From assembly GCA_036244855.1 (NCBI GenBank), contig BQKZ01009222.1, positions 1 through 32,805 of the forward strand: 32,805 bases of DNA, in the 5' to 3' direction. The DNA comes from Temnopleurus reevesii. Lineage: Eukaryota; Echinodermata; Echinoidea; Temnopleuroida; Temnopleuridae. Position numbers and translations under genes: made by a program. Positions 18,021 through 27,055 of the stretch are shown in pieces (the first letter of the stretch is position 1; every line of letters starts with the position of its first letter). Below the pieces are notes generated by a model. It was not told the DNA's origin and did no database searches. It saw nothing but the letters and a program-made list of their open reading frames with translations.

Positions 18021-21000
18021 GTGAGTAGAATAAGATTGTCAAATGATTCTATTTCTCATGGAGAATTGTGAAAATGGGTTGGTGAATTGAGTTAGTTTTA
18101 TGAATAGGACAATGCCTTGTTCATGGATTAATGGCAAATGACCCTGTCACTAGGAGGCAGACAGCTAAAAGAAAGGAATTTGTGAAGATGCTGTTAATGT
18201 TTTGATAAGTGTCAAGGATTATGTATCTTGTTCTAAATTCACCCTCATTGTCATCTTATTATGAAAATTCACCAAATCTAACTTATACAATACAATATAC
18301 AGGTGTAATTTTCTTTAAATAATATACAAGATATAATAAATTCAGGGTCCAAATAAAAGCTGTGGTGAATAAAACTAGGTTAAATTTTATTACCTATTTC
18401 ATGTTAATATCACTTACTATTATCTGTGAATACCTGTTTAATCGTTTTTATATGAATATGTTTGAACATTTGTGTTAGTTTCCCCTTTTTTTATAATTTG
18501 TATCAATGCGTCTGAATGTAATACTGCTTGCATTGTAAAATGTCAAAGATAAAAATAATGAACATCACTATTACAAACTGAGGAATTTGGTTGCTAAATT
18601 TAGACACAACAGATTGCAAAAACAAACAACATTTCTGTTTTACATGATAGGTTTATTGCTATTGCTGTTTATTTAGAAATTTCACAGTAAGTTAGTGAAG
18701 AAGTCAAGTAGTAGAGAGATGATCTACACAACTCTTGGTATGCTCATGAATATCACCATGGAAACCAGTGATGCTTTCAAGGACCAATCAGAGGATCTCA
18801 GTCACCAACTGGTGGAGCTTTTGAAGAGCTGTGATGCGGAAATAAAGGAGGTAAATATGTTAAAGTTAATTGTTACTATTGATGAATTTACTTGTATTTA
18901 ATCTGAACCGTAGAATGCATCCAATACTTGATTGCTTTGGTACAAAAGTACGTAAGACATGAAATAATTCCTGTTAAGCAGGTTGCTATTTTTACATTTT
19001 CAAAGATCATTGAACACAAGTCTATGCTCATTCTCTTGAGTGAAAAATTGGCGAATAAATCATGAAGAAATTAATGAAAATAAGACCCCAGCAAAAAATT
19101 CATCATGTTCGGTAATATGTTTTAATGTACCGAAATTTTAAGTTGAATATTCTATATTGAGATGTGATAACATTACAATTGAATTATTGTTAAGCCATGT
19201 CTAATTTCAATAGCCATCAAAATGAGCATTGAAATGATGTTTCATCCATTTTTATTGAAAATTTATCTAATTCTGTTGCTTCTGAAATTTGATTATTCAT
19301 GCAATAATTCTTTCAATAAGATTCATAAATGAAGCATAATGATTAAAAAGATTTATAAAACTAGACATTTAATTCGTCATGGGGACGAATTAGGTGGTCT
19401 GTATGAATATTTGTGTTTAAAATGATAGATATGATGAAGAAAAAAAACTAGACATTTAATTCGTCATGGGGACGAATTAGGTGGTCTGTATGAATATTAG
19501 TGTTTAAAATGATAGATATGATGAAGAAAAAAAAAGATAGATGAAAAAAAAAATGTCACAGCTGGTACTCGAACTCACGACCTTCATATTAAGAAAACTA
19601 CGATTTTCCCCATTGATTAATACACGCAGGAGTTTCTCCATAGGATATTACACGCAGATCAGGACTGGGATTCTCGTGTCATACATTGTGCAGAAAATTT
19701 CGATATGATCCCGACGTCTGATTAAAAAATAAATGGCACACTTACGATAGGGAATATTCTCAGCTACAACATACTAAAAACTGGGCGAAAATCGACCAAG
19801 AATAAAGGAGCTGCTGCTCTTAAAGGGAAAGAAGGTAGAATCCGGATATTACCAAGATTCGTTTCTCATAGACTTTGTGTGTAAAACAGCGGAAATTGAC
19901 ATGCCTATATATATCGTAGAAATACACCATGTTACCGTTGCCAAAATGAAAAACCGTGACTACTGATTCTGTAGACAATTGTCTCAGCTACAACATATAA
20001 AAAACTGGGCCAAAAACAGCCAATATTGACGGACTTATGGACAAAATTGCATAAAACTATGACGTAATTTTCGAAAAAAATGAAATTTTGAGTTTAGGCG
20101 CCATTTTGATGACGTCAGAACGTTTATGAAAGGTAAATGGCACATGAAAACATATCTACAACTTAAACTATACATGTTCATGAAAAAAAAATTGGGGGTT
20201 CGTGGACTGTTTAAAGAGCTACAATGATTTTAGTATAGTCATGTTTTTGCCCATATTTGGCCTATGAAGAAGAAATGCGCGCACGCGCGCGGAAAACTTT
20301 GTCAGGCTGTAATTTTCTTAATAATGGTCGTAGAAAGTTGAACAAGGTATCATTTTGTTCAGAATTTTATGCTCTATCTGACTACATCAACAGAAATGGC
20401 GAATTTTGAGTAAAACGCGCAATGACGCACGCGTCCGCGCGCGCAAATTTTTGAAAGGCTTAAAATGACCTGAAACGTACTCTTATTTGATCCAAAAGTG
20501 ATTTTGAGCATTTTGAAATTTTGACGGACGCGTACTCGCGCTTAATGACATTTAGATGAATTTTGATGACATGACGTGATGACCCTTGACCTGAAGTTTA
20601 TATGACGTGAATATAAATGATTATTGATAATTATTAAGGAAGATATGAATGATATTGTGAATTTACAAAATGGCGTCTACATGACGTCATGTTAATGCCA
20701 TGACATTGGTCTTGTTGGAGAAATGAGTTTTAATGATCCTGATATATGACTAAAATCTGAAGAATTTAGACAGAAGGACTTTGGAGATATTCTGGACACA
20801 AAATATCGTGGAAATAAAAATAAATAAAGTAAGAAAGTAAGAAAGAAAATTCGGACGATAACAATAGGTGATCTGTCAAATACGACAGACCACCTAATAA
20901 GCATTTCAGGCAATATTCAAGCATAATACTTAGCATTGTGTATATAAACCTTATTTGTTTTTAATAACTTACAGAGAGCAGCTGCATTGCTAGGCAGAGC

Positions 21001-21821
21001 ATTGCCTCATTCCACTGGGGCAGTTCAGGGGGCAAGTGAGGCAAAGATACCCCTCATACTGCACCAAGATTTAAAGGTAGGTATATTAAACCATCATTTT
21101 TATATGATTTCTGCCGGGGAACAGCTGCATTGCTAGGCAGAGCATTGCCTCATTCCACTGGGGCAGTTCAGGGGGCTTGTGAGGCAAAGATACCCCTCAT
21201 ACTATATCAAGGTCTACAGGTTAGTGTATTAAAACCATCATTTTTAAATGATTTCTGTTAGAGAACAGCTGTACTTCAATGTAGAGCGTTGCCACATTCC
21301 ACTGGGGCAGTTCAGGGGGCTTGTGAGGCAAATATACCCCTCATTCTGCATCAAGATCTGCATGCAAATAAAACAAAGTTTTTAAAGAATTGTTTTTAAA
21401 AATGTGCAATCAATATCATTTTCAATTATTATTTATACCTCATTTAGAAGTAGTGTGATAAATTGCATTACAATTCTGTGAAGTAGACCCCTCATTGTGC
21501 GTAAGACACCAATTATCTTCTTTTATTACACATTATAAATGACTAAAGATATTATCATTTTAGAGCGCTTATCATTTCCAGAGCACTACTTTAATAGAAA
21601 TCAGAAATCATCGATGACAAGCTATTTTAGAAAGGCCCACTATACTGAAGGCTGATCATACAAGGCCTAAAATTTAAGGGAAGTGATTTAGAGAGCTCCA
21701 TGTAACCCTAATCCTACTACATGAAGACCAAATATAGCTCCTGGGTACATAATTTATGGAAATGCCATGTAGGTATATTTCACCCATATGCATTCGATTA
21801 CTGGGAATCTTTACCAGCGTC

Positions 21822-21861
<40 letters not shown>

Positions 21862-23719
21862 ATTCTTACATCTTATAGAATTCAGATTTGCCGATAGACT
21901 CCCAGTCATCGCTGAGTAGATGTCTTGCAGTATTGACACAACTAAGTGAAGACGCTCGCAATCAAATAACGGAAGCTGACCCAGGTAGGATTTCATATTC
22001 TTTGGGTTTTTAAAACTTTTGTACAAGACGTAAATACCTTTATAAGACCAAAGAAAGTAAATCACACTTTGTAAAGACGTAAGTCGGAATCTCTTTCGGA
22101 AGCAGCAAATATATTTAAATCAATTCAATTAAGATAAGTTCAGGATTAATCTTTCAAAAACACATTAAAGTACAAAATAGAAATCTAAAGTCTAGTAACA
22201 TTTTGTTTACAAACAAAACATAACAAAAAAATTCAGCATATTATACACATGCAGATCTTACAGCAAGTTACAGGTCATTAAGTCTTTGCTCGAAGGATCA
22301 GTGAGAGGCTAATGGACACGACTAGGATCGAAAATCTGATGACCAAGAGTGATACAGTATTTATCAAATAATCTCTTTTATTTTTTCTCAGATCTAAACT
22401 GTTTCCTCCACCTCCTTGCATCGTCCAGTGATACAGTTGTCGCAAACGTCGCTCTTTCCATCGGCCATTGCGTTCCAGTACCAGGCATCAGTGAGAGGCT
22501 AGTAGACACAGACGTGGTCAAGACGTTGCTAACCAAGACGGATACAACTAATGAGACCATCAAACAGAATTGTGCCATCACGCTTGCAAAATTGGCAACC
22601 TCAAACCAAAAGTAAGTAAATTGAATTGACTTTTCATTTAGTTTAATATGCTTCTGCTGAAGAAATGACCCTGAAAGTTGCAAAAATGAGAGTTTGATTG
22701 GGATACTGGTGTAGTCAAGACATTGCTAAACAAAGCTGATACTGTACTACATGTACCAGTGAAACCATTAATTGGAACTGTGTTATTATGCTTACAAAAT
22801 TAGCAACTTCAAACTAAAAGTAAGCAAAATCAATTTTCATTTATGATAATAATAATAATACACATTTATATAGCGCTTAATACGAAGTGTTTCTAAGCGC
22901 TCTCTGCATTATTACCCGGCTATAGCATGGCTACCATTCGGCGCTCACTGCATTCAAGGAATTTCTTCCTCCCGGGTACCCATTCACCTCATCTGTGTTG
23001 AGTGCAGCATTTAGTTGAATATGCTTTAGCTGAAGAAATAACTATGATCAATTAGAGAAAATGAGGCTTAGAAAAACAAAGTCAAGACATTCCTAAACAA
23101 AACAGATACAACTAATGACCATCAAACAGAACTGTGCTATTACACTTGCAAAATTGGCAACCTCAAACCAAAAGTAAGCATATTCAATTTTTACTTAGTT
23201 GAATCCCTTTGAACCGAAGAAATAACTTTGATAGTTTCAAAATGAATCTTATAAGGCGTAATTGTTAAACAAGTGAAAAAGGAGGAAAAAATCAGGGATT
23301 AGGGTTTTTGGTTTTTAAGTGTGATGATGTTCAAAATTTGTACATAAATCTGTAGATTAAAAGGAAAACAATTTCAGTCATCATATACCACTTCATCATG
23401 TATTCTGTGGAATGAATAAGTTTTTTATTTAGTGTAAAATTCCTTAAGAACTTATCATTTTAATTTTGTTCTTCTCTTCTTTTTGCACCTCTATCTCCCT
23501 CCCTCGTTTTGCTCACATCCATCTTCCATTTTCTCTGTTTTCCCCCTTTCTATTCTTCTTTTTCTCTCTACCTTTTGATCTGTTTTCTCTTCTCTATCCT
23601 CTTTTCTTTCTCTACCTTTCTATTATCTTTTTCTCTATAATTGCAGGCACTTAGAGAGACTGCGAGAGCTAGACGGGATTGGAATTCTTCACACTTGCTC
23701 ACAGTATGCATTGAGATAA
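17883..23719 (+). CDS. TTC12: TTC12 homologue, block C: C-terminal exons and stop
   Basis: Six exons (17883-18020, 18677-18850, 20975-21076, 21879-21984, 22392-22611, 23647-23719) join in phase into the C-terminal armadillo-type repeats of TTC12 and end at TAA 23717-23719. Diagnostic pieces are SCISFMGNMAHDPVIRKQ, REMIYTTLGMLMNITME, RAAALLGRALPHSTGAV, VANVALSIGHCVPVPG and the tail HLERLRELDGIGILHTCSQY. The human counterparts are [41 protein letters not shown] and QLRKLHGLEILNSTMKY. All donors are GT, all acceptors AG and all phases agree. Short decayed copies of exons 17883, 20975 and 22392 lie beside the originals. This block follows block A, not block B, in the protein. Confidence 0.9.
18108..18210 (+). 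pseudogene. decayed second copy of exon 17883-18020
   Basis: TTCATGGATTAATGGCAAAT, GACCCTGTCACTAGGAGGCA and AAAGAAAGGAATTTGTGAAG parallel the exon from the FMGN segment to its end. Frameshifts are present and the donor position reads GATAAGTG. Confidence 0.7.
18677..18850 (+). CDS. TTC12: TTC12 exon (ARM repeat, YTTLGMLMN)
   Basis: Acceptor TTTATTTAG ends at 18676 and donor GTAAAT starts at 18851. It has 58 codons, phase 0 at both ends. It encodes KFHSKLVKKSSSREMIYTTL, GMLMNITMETSDAFKDQ and LVELLKSCDAEIKE. The CAG at 18684-18686 could serve as an acceptor but would put TAA first, so 18677 is preferred. It matches human [18 protein letters not shown]. Confidence 0.9.
19359..20898. mobile_element. 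inverted-repeat element with doubled left end, unclassified
   Basis: The left end ATTAGGTGGTCTGT occurs at 19389-19402 and again at 19476-19489 (an 87-bp direct repeat). Its exact complement ACAGACCACCTAAT closes the element at 20885-20898. Each left end is preceded by a perfect 8-bp stem (AATTCGTC/GACGAATT), and the right end holds a near-perfect 11-bp stem (GGTGATCTGTC/GACAGACCACC). The interior is noncoding, with CG-rich alternating GCGC stretches near 20278 and 20430. It fills most of the intron 18851-20974. Confidence 0.6.
20975..21076 (+). CDS. TTC12: TTC12 exon (ARM repeat, RAAALLGRALP)
   Basis: Acceptor AACTTACAG ends at 20974 and donor GTAGGT starts at 21077. It has 34 codons, phase 0 at both ends. 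It encodes RAAALLGRALPHSTGAVQGA and PLILHQDLK, matching human [20 protein letters not shown]. Only this copy has a good acceptor among the three. Confidence 0.88.
21118..21360 (+). repeat. two tandem copies of exon 20975-21076
   Basis: The copies lie 143 and 144 bp apart. Copy 2 (21121-21219) reads TAALLGRALPHSTGAVQGAC without a stop and keeps a donor (GTTAGT). Copy 3 (21265-21360) reads TAVLQCRALPHSTGAVQGAC, also open, but its donor is lost (CATGCAAAT). Both lack a polypyrimidine tract because the duplication breakpoint lies just inside the exon. Use as alternative exons is possible but unlikely. Confidence 0.85.
21824..21857 (+). repeat. 34-bp T run upstream of exon 21879
   Basis: A homopolymer lies about 20 bp before the acceptor. 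It may act as an extended polypyrimidine tract or be the inverted poly(A) of a lost retroposon. Confidence 0.9.
21879..21984 (+). CDS. TTC12: TTC12 exon (ARM repeat)
   Basis: Acceptor CTTATAG ends at 21878 and donor GTAGGA starts at 21985. Phase 0 in, 1 base out. It encodes NSDLPIDSQSSLSRCLAVLT and QLSEDARNQITEADP, aligning with human SRYAIKILAICTNSYHEARE. No duplicate was seen. Confidence 0.85.
22392..22611 (+). CDS. TTC12: TTC12 exon (ARM repeat, VANVALSIGHCVPVP)
   Basis: Acceptor TTTTCTCAG ends at 22391 and donor GTAAGT starts at 22612. It opens with 2 bases and ends with 2. It encodes LNCFLHLLASSSDTVVANVA, then LSIGHCVPVPGISERLVDTD and IKQNCAITLAKLATSNQ. It matches human [18 protein letters not shown] and VNAGIALGKLCT closely. 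Confidence 0.93.
22695..23175 (+). repeat. two decayed copies of the 3' part of exon 22392-22611
   Basis: Copy 2 (22704-22819) has GTAGTCAAGACATTGCTAAA and TAGCAACTTCAAACTAAAAG before GTAAGC. Copy 3 (about 23083-23173) has GTCAAGACATTCCTAAACAA and TTGGCAACCTCAAACCAAAA before GTAAGC. Both are frameshifted. Donor spacings are 208 and 354 bp, the latter including a SINE of about 165 bp inserted after the duplication. Confidence 0.8.
22843..23010 (-). mobile_element. tRNA-Glu-like SINE, 5'-truncated, minus strand
   Basis: The (ATA)n tail, CATTTATATAGCGCTTAATA, CATTATTACCCGGCTATAGC and CATTCACCTCATCTGTGTTG match the family. The tRNA head is absent. It lies between two decayed exon copies. Confidence 0.85.
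23647..23719 (+). CDS. TTC12: TTC12 terminal coding exon
   Basis: Acceptor TATAATTGCAG ends at 23646, behind a 150-bp pyrimidine-rich stretch. It encodes HLERLRELDGIGILHTCSQY, then ALR and TAA. It aligns with human QLRKLHGLEILNSTMKY. No polyadenylation signal is close by; the first clear AATAAA in a plausible place is 25060-25065, which would imply a 3' UTR over 1.3 kb that includes several mobile elements. Confidence 0.9.
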
Positions 23720-23790
23720 CCAACATGGAGAAAATTAGGGAAATAGAAAAAGTTTGATTTATTGTCATTTATACCGGGAACTTTAGAATG

Positions 23791-23972
23791 TACAGTGAAG
23801 CCGGCTTTAGTAACCACCTGTATAGAAAGACAACCGGTCCATAAAGACTACCTTTCTTGATTCCTTAAAAAGCAATTGACATGTAAATGAACCTGCTTAT
23901 AGAGACCACCTGCTTATATAGACCCCATTTTCTGTCTCTCTTGGGTGGTCTTTATAGACAGGTTTGACTGTA
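23791..23972. mobile_element. 182-bp inverted-repeat MITE (TACAGT ends)
   Basis: The left end TACAGTGAAGCCGGCTTTAG and right end GACAGGTTTGACTGTA are imperfect inverted copies. The interior repeats a GACCACCTGCTTATA-like motif. The class is uncertain; it may be Tc1/mariner-like because the ends abut TA. Confidence 0.65.
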
Positions 23973-24015
23973 GTACACTGTCACATACTCTCTTTTTGGC
24001 TCCCCTTGAGTGCAA

Positions 24016-24277
24016 ATAATAATGATAATAGTACACAACATTTATATAGCGCCTAATATGAAGTGTTTCTAAGCGCTCTGGGCATTATTACCCGGCTATA
24101 GCATGGCATTTGGCGCTCACTGCATTCAAAGAATTTCTTCCTACCGGTACCCATTCACCTCACCTGGGTTGAGTGCAGCACAACGTGGATAAATTTCTTG
24201 CTGAAGGAAATTGACGCCACGGGTAGGACTCGAACCTACGACCCTCGGGTTGAAAGGCGAGAGTCAGAACCACTATG
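24016..24277 (-). mobile_element. tRNA-Glu-like SINE, near complete, minus strand
   Basis: On the minus strand it has a perfect B box GGTTCGAGTCC (complement of 24227-24237), the CTTTCAAC anticodon region, the CAGCAAGAAATTT and CCAGGTGAGGTGAATGGG body, and the tail GCGCTATATAAATG plus ATTATCATTATT. This is the best preserved member in the window. Confidence 0.88.
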
Positions 24278-24356
24278 GAGGTTTTGATTTCATTTGTCAC
24301 ATTTACAGTCGCAGTTGACCAGAAGTATAAGTCACACTTTGCCAGCAGCTTTGAGA

Positions 24357-24572
24357 TACTGTAAAAGCTGCAATTTTCACTGGAGTTTTATTTTCACTAA
24401 TTTCTTGACCATGAATTCGCTGAAATTTCACTCAAAATAATGCCTGTGGATTTGTGTACAGTAATCTTTCAAAACAAGAAAATAACAACCCGCTGTTAAG
24501 TGAATATGTCTGAAATTTAGTGAATTTGCTAAAATTTATGTATGCTAAATTATTCATTTGGCTTTTACAGTA
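24357..24572. mobile_element. 216-bp inverted-repeat MITE (TACTGTAAAAGC ends)
   Basis: It starts TACTGTAAAAGC and ends GCTTTTACAGTA, exact inverted ends apart from the register of one base. The interior has AATTTTCACTGGAGTTTTAT and matching sequence in the other arm (AAATTTAGTGAATTTGC), so it can fold on itself. Confidence 0.75.
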
Positions 24573-25125
24573 ACCCTGAATCAGCTACAGAGAACTCTTC
24601 AATATTTAAAAATACTATCAATATTCCGACAATAATTCAATGACGCATTCGTCTCTGTGGCATATCTCTCAACCATTATTGGTGTGGAGGAAAGAATGTG
24701 CTTTTTATCATTCCAAATGAATGTTTTCAAAGATTTTCAGCTGAAGGAAGTCTTCATACTCTAAAGGAAAAAATATTCACAGATTTTAGTAAAGTATTTA
24801 TGAAATTAGCCATTTTGGAAAAATGGAACAATTTGAATAAGATGCTTTTCAAAATTGTAATTTACAAAGGTTTTTTTTATGTTCAGTGTTTTTTAGATTA
24901 AGAAAAAAATAAATATCATGCTTATTTATATGTTTGATTATTGTATGTATGGATATTGATTTACCAGTGTGGCTTTATAGAAACATTTTATTGCATGAAT
25001 ATATAGAGAGGCTTATACATTCCAGCATCTATGCAACGTTTCTTGAAATAAGACTTTTCAATAAAGAAACTATTTGTTTCAGGAGTCGTTATATGGTTGT
25101 ATACATATTGTGATTTAAATGACTA
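24573..25125 (+). other. AT-rich intergenic or 3' UTR sequence
   Basis: No conserved coding sequence is visible. AATAAA at 25060-25065 is the only polyadenylation-type signal in a plausible position for TTC12. The short open frame at 24698-24901 has no recognisable motif. Confidence 0.4.
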
Positions 25126-25301
25126 GGGGGTGTTGCTCAAAATCAACTACAAATCAACTGCAACTTTGCAAACTGTAACGCGCATTTTCATTCGCGCGTG
25201 GTGGGCACATTTAACAAGACGTGCATGAAACAATGATTTTGATTGGCGCGTACCGATCAATTGCAGCTTACGATCAATTGCAACCTTTGAGCAACACCCC
25301 C
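25126..25301 (-). mobile_element. MITE copy, complete, opposite orientation
   Basis: It begins GGGGGTGTTGCTCAAAATCA and ends CCTTTGAGCAACACCCCC. The flanks are CTA and TAA. The longest family member here (176 bp), it provides the complete reference for the truncated copies. Confidence 0.88.
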
Positions 25302-25323
25302 TAAATCTGTGAAAAAGTAGATT

Positions 25324-25798
25324 CCTGGGTGGTGTTTCGCCAAGTTCCGAACAATTTAAAGAAAGACTTTAATAGGAATGGGTATTATAAGTCCCTGTGC
25401 TGAATGATTGAGAATGATTGAGTACATTGTATAGCATTAAAAAGTACTACTGGATGGTGTTTCACCAAGATAAGAAACACTTCCAGAACCATGCATCTTT
25501 AGTGCAAGAACTGATACCAGTCGGTCTTAAATCTGCATCTTTAGTGAAAGAACTGATACCAGTCGGTCTTAAATCTGCATCTTTAGTGCAAGAACTGATA
25601 CCAGTCGGTCTTAAATCTGCATCTTTAGTGTAAGAACTGATACCAGTCGGTCTTAAATCGGCATCTTTAGTGCAATAACTGATACCAGTCGGTCTTAAAT
25701 CTGTTAGCAAAGTCTTTCTTATCTTTGTAAAATACCACCCAGTCTTTCATAAAGTCTATCTTAACCTTAAATAATGACTTGGTGAAACACTGCCCCGG
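25324..25798. mobile_element. inverted-repeat element containing a minisatellite
   Basis: GTGTTTCACCAAG at 25457-25469 is exactly inverted at 25778-25790. A near copy GTGTTTCGCCAAG at 25332-25344 marks an outer left end. Between them lie five 42-bp repeats. There is no coding capacity beyond the repeat. Confidence 0.55.
25493..25702. repeat. 5 x 42-bp minisatellite
   Basis: The units start at 25493, 25535, 25577, 25619 and 25661 with GCATCTTTAGTGCAAGAACT, followed by GATACCAGTCGGTCTTAAAT. Because 42 is a multiple of 3, open frames appear on both strands (SLVQELIPVGLKS on +). These are by-products of the repeat. Confidence 0.93.
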
Positions 25799-26017
25799 AG
25801 AGAAATGTTTGGATCAGGGTGGTGAAATTTTTAAATAAAAAACTAAAATGGAAGAAAGAAAGAAAGATATATTGATATAGAAAAGAGAGAGCAAGAAAGA
25901 TGATTGAGATTGAGGGATGGATGAGAGTTTGTTAGATGGAGAGGGTGAAAATAAAGGACGATGGCAGTTATTACAGGAGATAAGGTGTGGGATGGGGATG
26001 TTTGTATGTGTGAGTGT

Positions 26018-26432
26018 ATGTAATAATGATAATGATAATAATACTTATGTAGCGCAGAAACTATATTAATATATTCTACTGCATTAAAAAGAGTCTTATT
26101 TAAGTAAAGACATGAGTGGTAAAGTAGACTTATAATGGCGTGTCAAAAAGATGTGTTTTAAGCTTTGATTTGAACACGTTAGTGAGGAAGAATTTCGTAT
26201 ACCAATAGGTAGTTTATTCCAGAGTTCTCCTAGATTGACTTTTGTTTTACGAGTTGTTGTCTGTAACAATAGGGTGTCTTGTGAGCTGAGAAGATTGTCC
26301 GAATGGTTGTGTGATTTGAATTTCAATAGTTCTACAATATAACTTGGGGCTTGACCAACAAGAGCTTTGTATACGATCAAAAGTATCTTAAAAGAGATTC
26401 TATGACGTACTGGCAGCCAGTGCAATAAGAGA
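26018..26432 (-). mobile_element. LINE ORF2 C-terminal end, minus strand
   Basis: The minus-strand frame 26425-26096 begins MHWLPVRHRISFKILLIVYK, then ALVGQAPSYIVELL and NLGELWNKLPIGIRNSSSL. This is the classic conserved end of CR1/L2/Jockey-type ORF2 proteins (LHWLPV, APSYL, LWNSLP). Only about 109 codons remain, so it is 5'-truncated. The tail reads GCGCTACATAAG followed by (ATT)n, similar to the SINE tails. Confidence 0.85.
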
Positions 26433-26654
26433 GGGGTGATGTCTGTGTGGGGTGTGTGTAGTGAGTGTGATAGAGAGAGAGGACTGTAAATAGAGGGGGT
26501 GGGAGATGCAGAAAGAGGGAAAAGTTATAGAAATTAAAGATTAACCACGGGAGGAGAAAAATGGAGGGATAGGAAAGAATACGGGCATGTGTGTGTTTGA
26601 AAGAGAAGAACAGAGGGGTGATAGAAATGATATGAGATAATGTGATGGATTGGA

Positions 26655-26703
<49 letters not shown>

Positions 26704-26989
26704 TGAGGGAGAGAGAGAGGGAGATAGAAATAGAGGGTATGGGAAGTTTTAAAAAAAATGAGAGTGATGAAAACAAAGGATTAAGCATGGGAGCAGAAAA
26801 ATAGAGGGGTAGTGAAAGGATACATGTGGGTGTGTGCGTATGCGTAGGTTTATGGTGTCGACCGATGCCCTCGGACTGAAAACTTGCCATGAAGTTACTT
26901 GAGGACCATCCTGGAATAGATTGGAAACGTATCACTGCAGAATGAATACACATTGAGAAGGATTGGGGATACGCCCTCTGTTCGCATTG
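26433..26989. repeat. simple-repeat-rich intergenic stretch
   Basis: GTGTGTG and GAGAGAG motifs dominate, with a pure (TG)n tract at 26656-26700. The long open frame on the minus strand here comes from (CA)n and (TC)n. A 100-bp non-repetitive piece at 26860-26955 shows no recognisable coding match. Confidence 0.8.
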
Positions 26990-27055
26990 TAATTAAAAAG
27001 AGATCCCCTTTTCTGGTAATTTTCTTACCAAAAAAAAGAGATCTCTTTTTAATTA
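26990..27055. repeat. 66-bp long hairpin
   Basis: The 16-bp outer arm TAATTAAAAAGAGATC (26990-27005) is perfectly inverted at 27040-27055. Pairing continues inward with mismatches to GGTAA/TTACC around a 5-base loop (27020-27024). It could be a small foldback element or a hairpin transcript. Nothing shows that it is transcribed. Confidence 0.7.

Noticed and set aside
402..23175. Explaining all exon copies as two haplotypes assembled in tandem
   Set aside because: Copies carry stops, shared derived ends and younger transposons, and there are up to five or more per exon; only the 41-unit array looks artefactual.
24220..24280. tRNA gene on the minus strand
   Set aside because: Same SINE family, with an incomplete 5' head and the SINE body and tail attached.
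25418..25710. Repetitive peptide SLVQELIPVGLKSA on + and TDLRPTGISSCTKD on -
   Set aside because: Both come from a 42-bp minisatellite whose length is a multiple of three; there is no start context, splice site or family match.
26534..26953. 139-codon minus-strand open frame
   Set aside because: Its sequence is driven by (CA)n and (TC)n repeats (HTHTHTH, SLSLSL).
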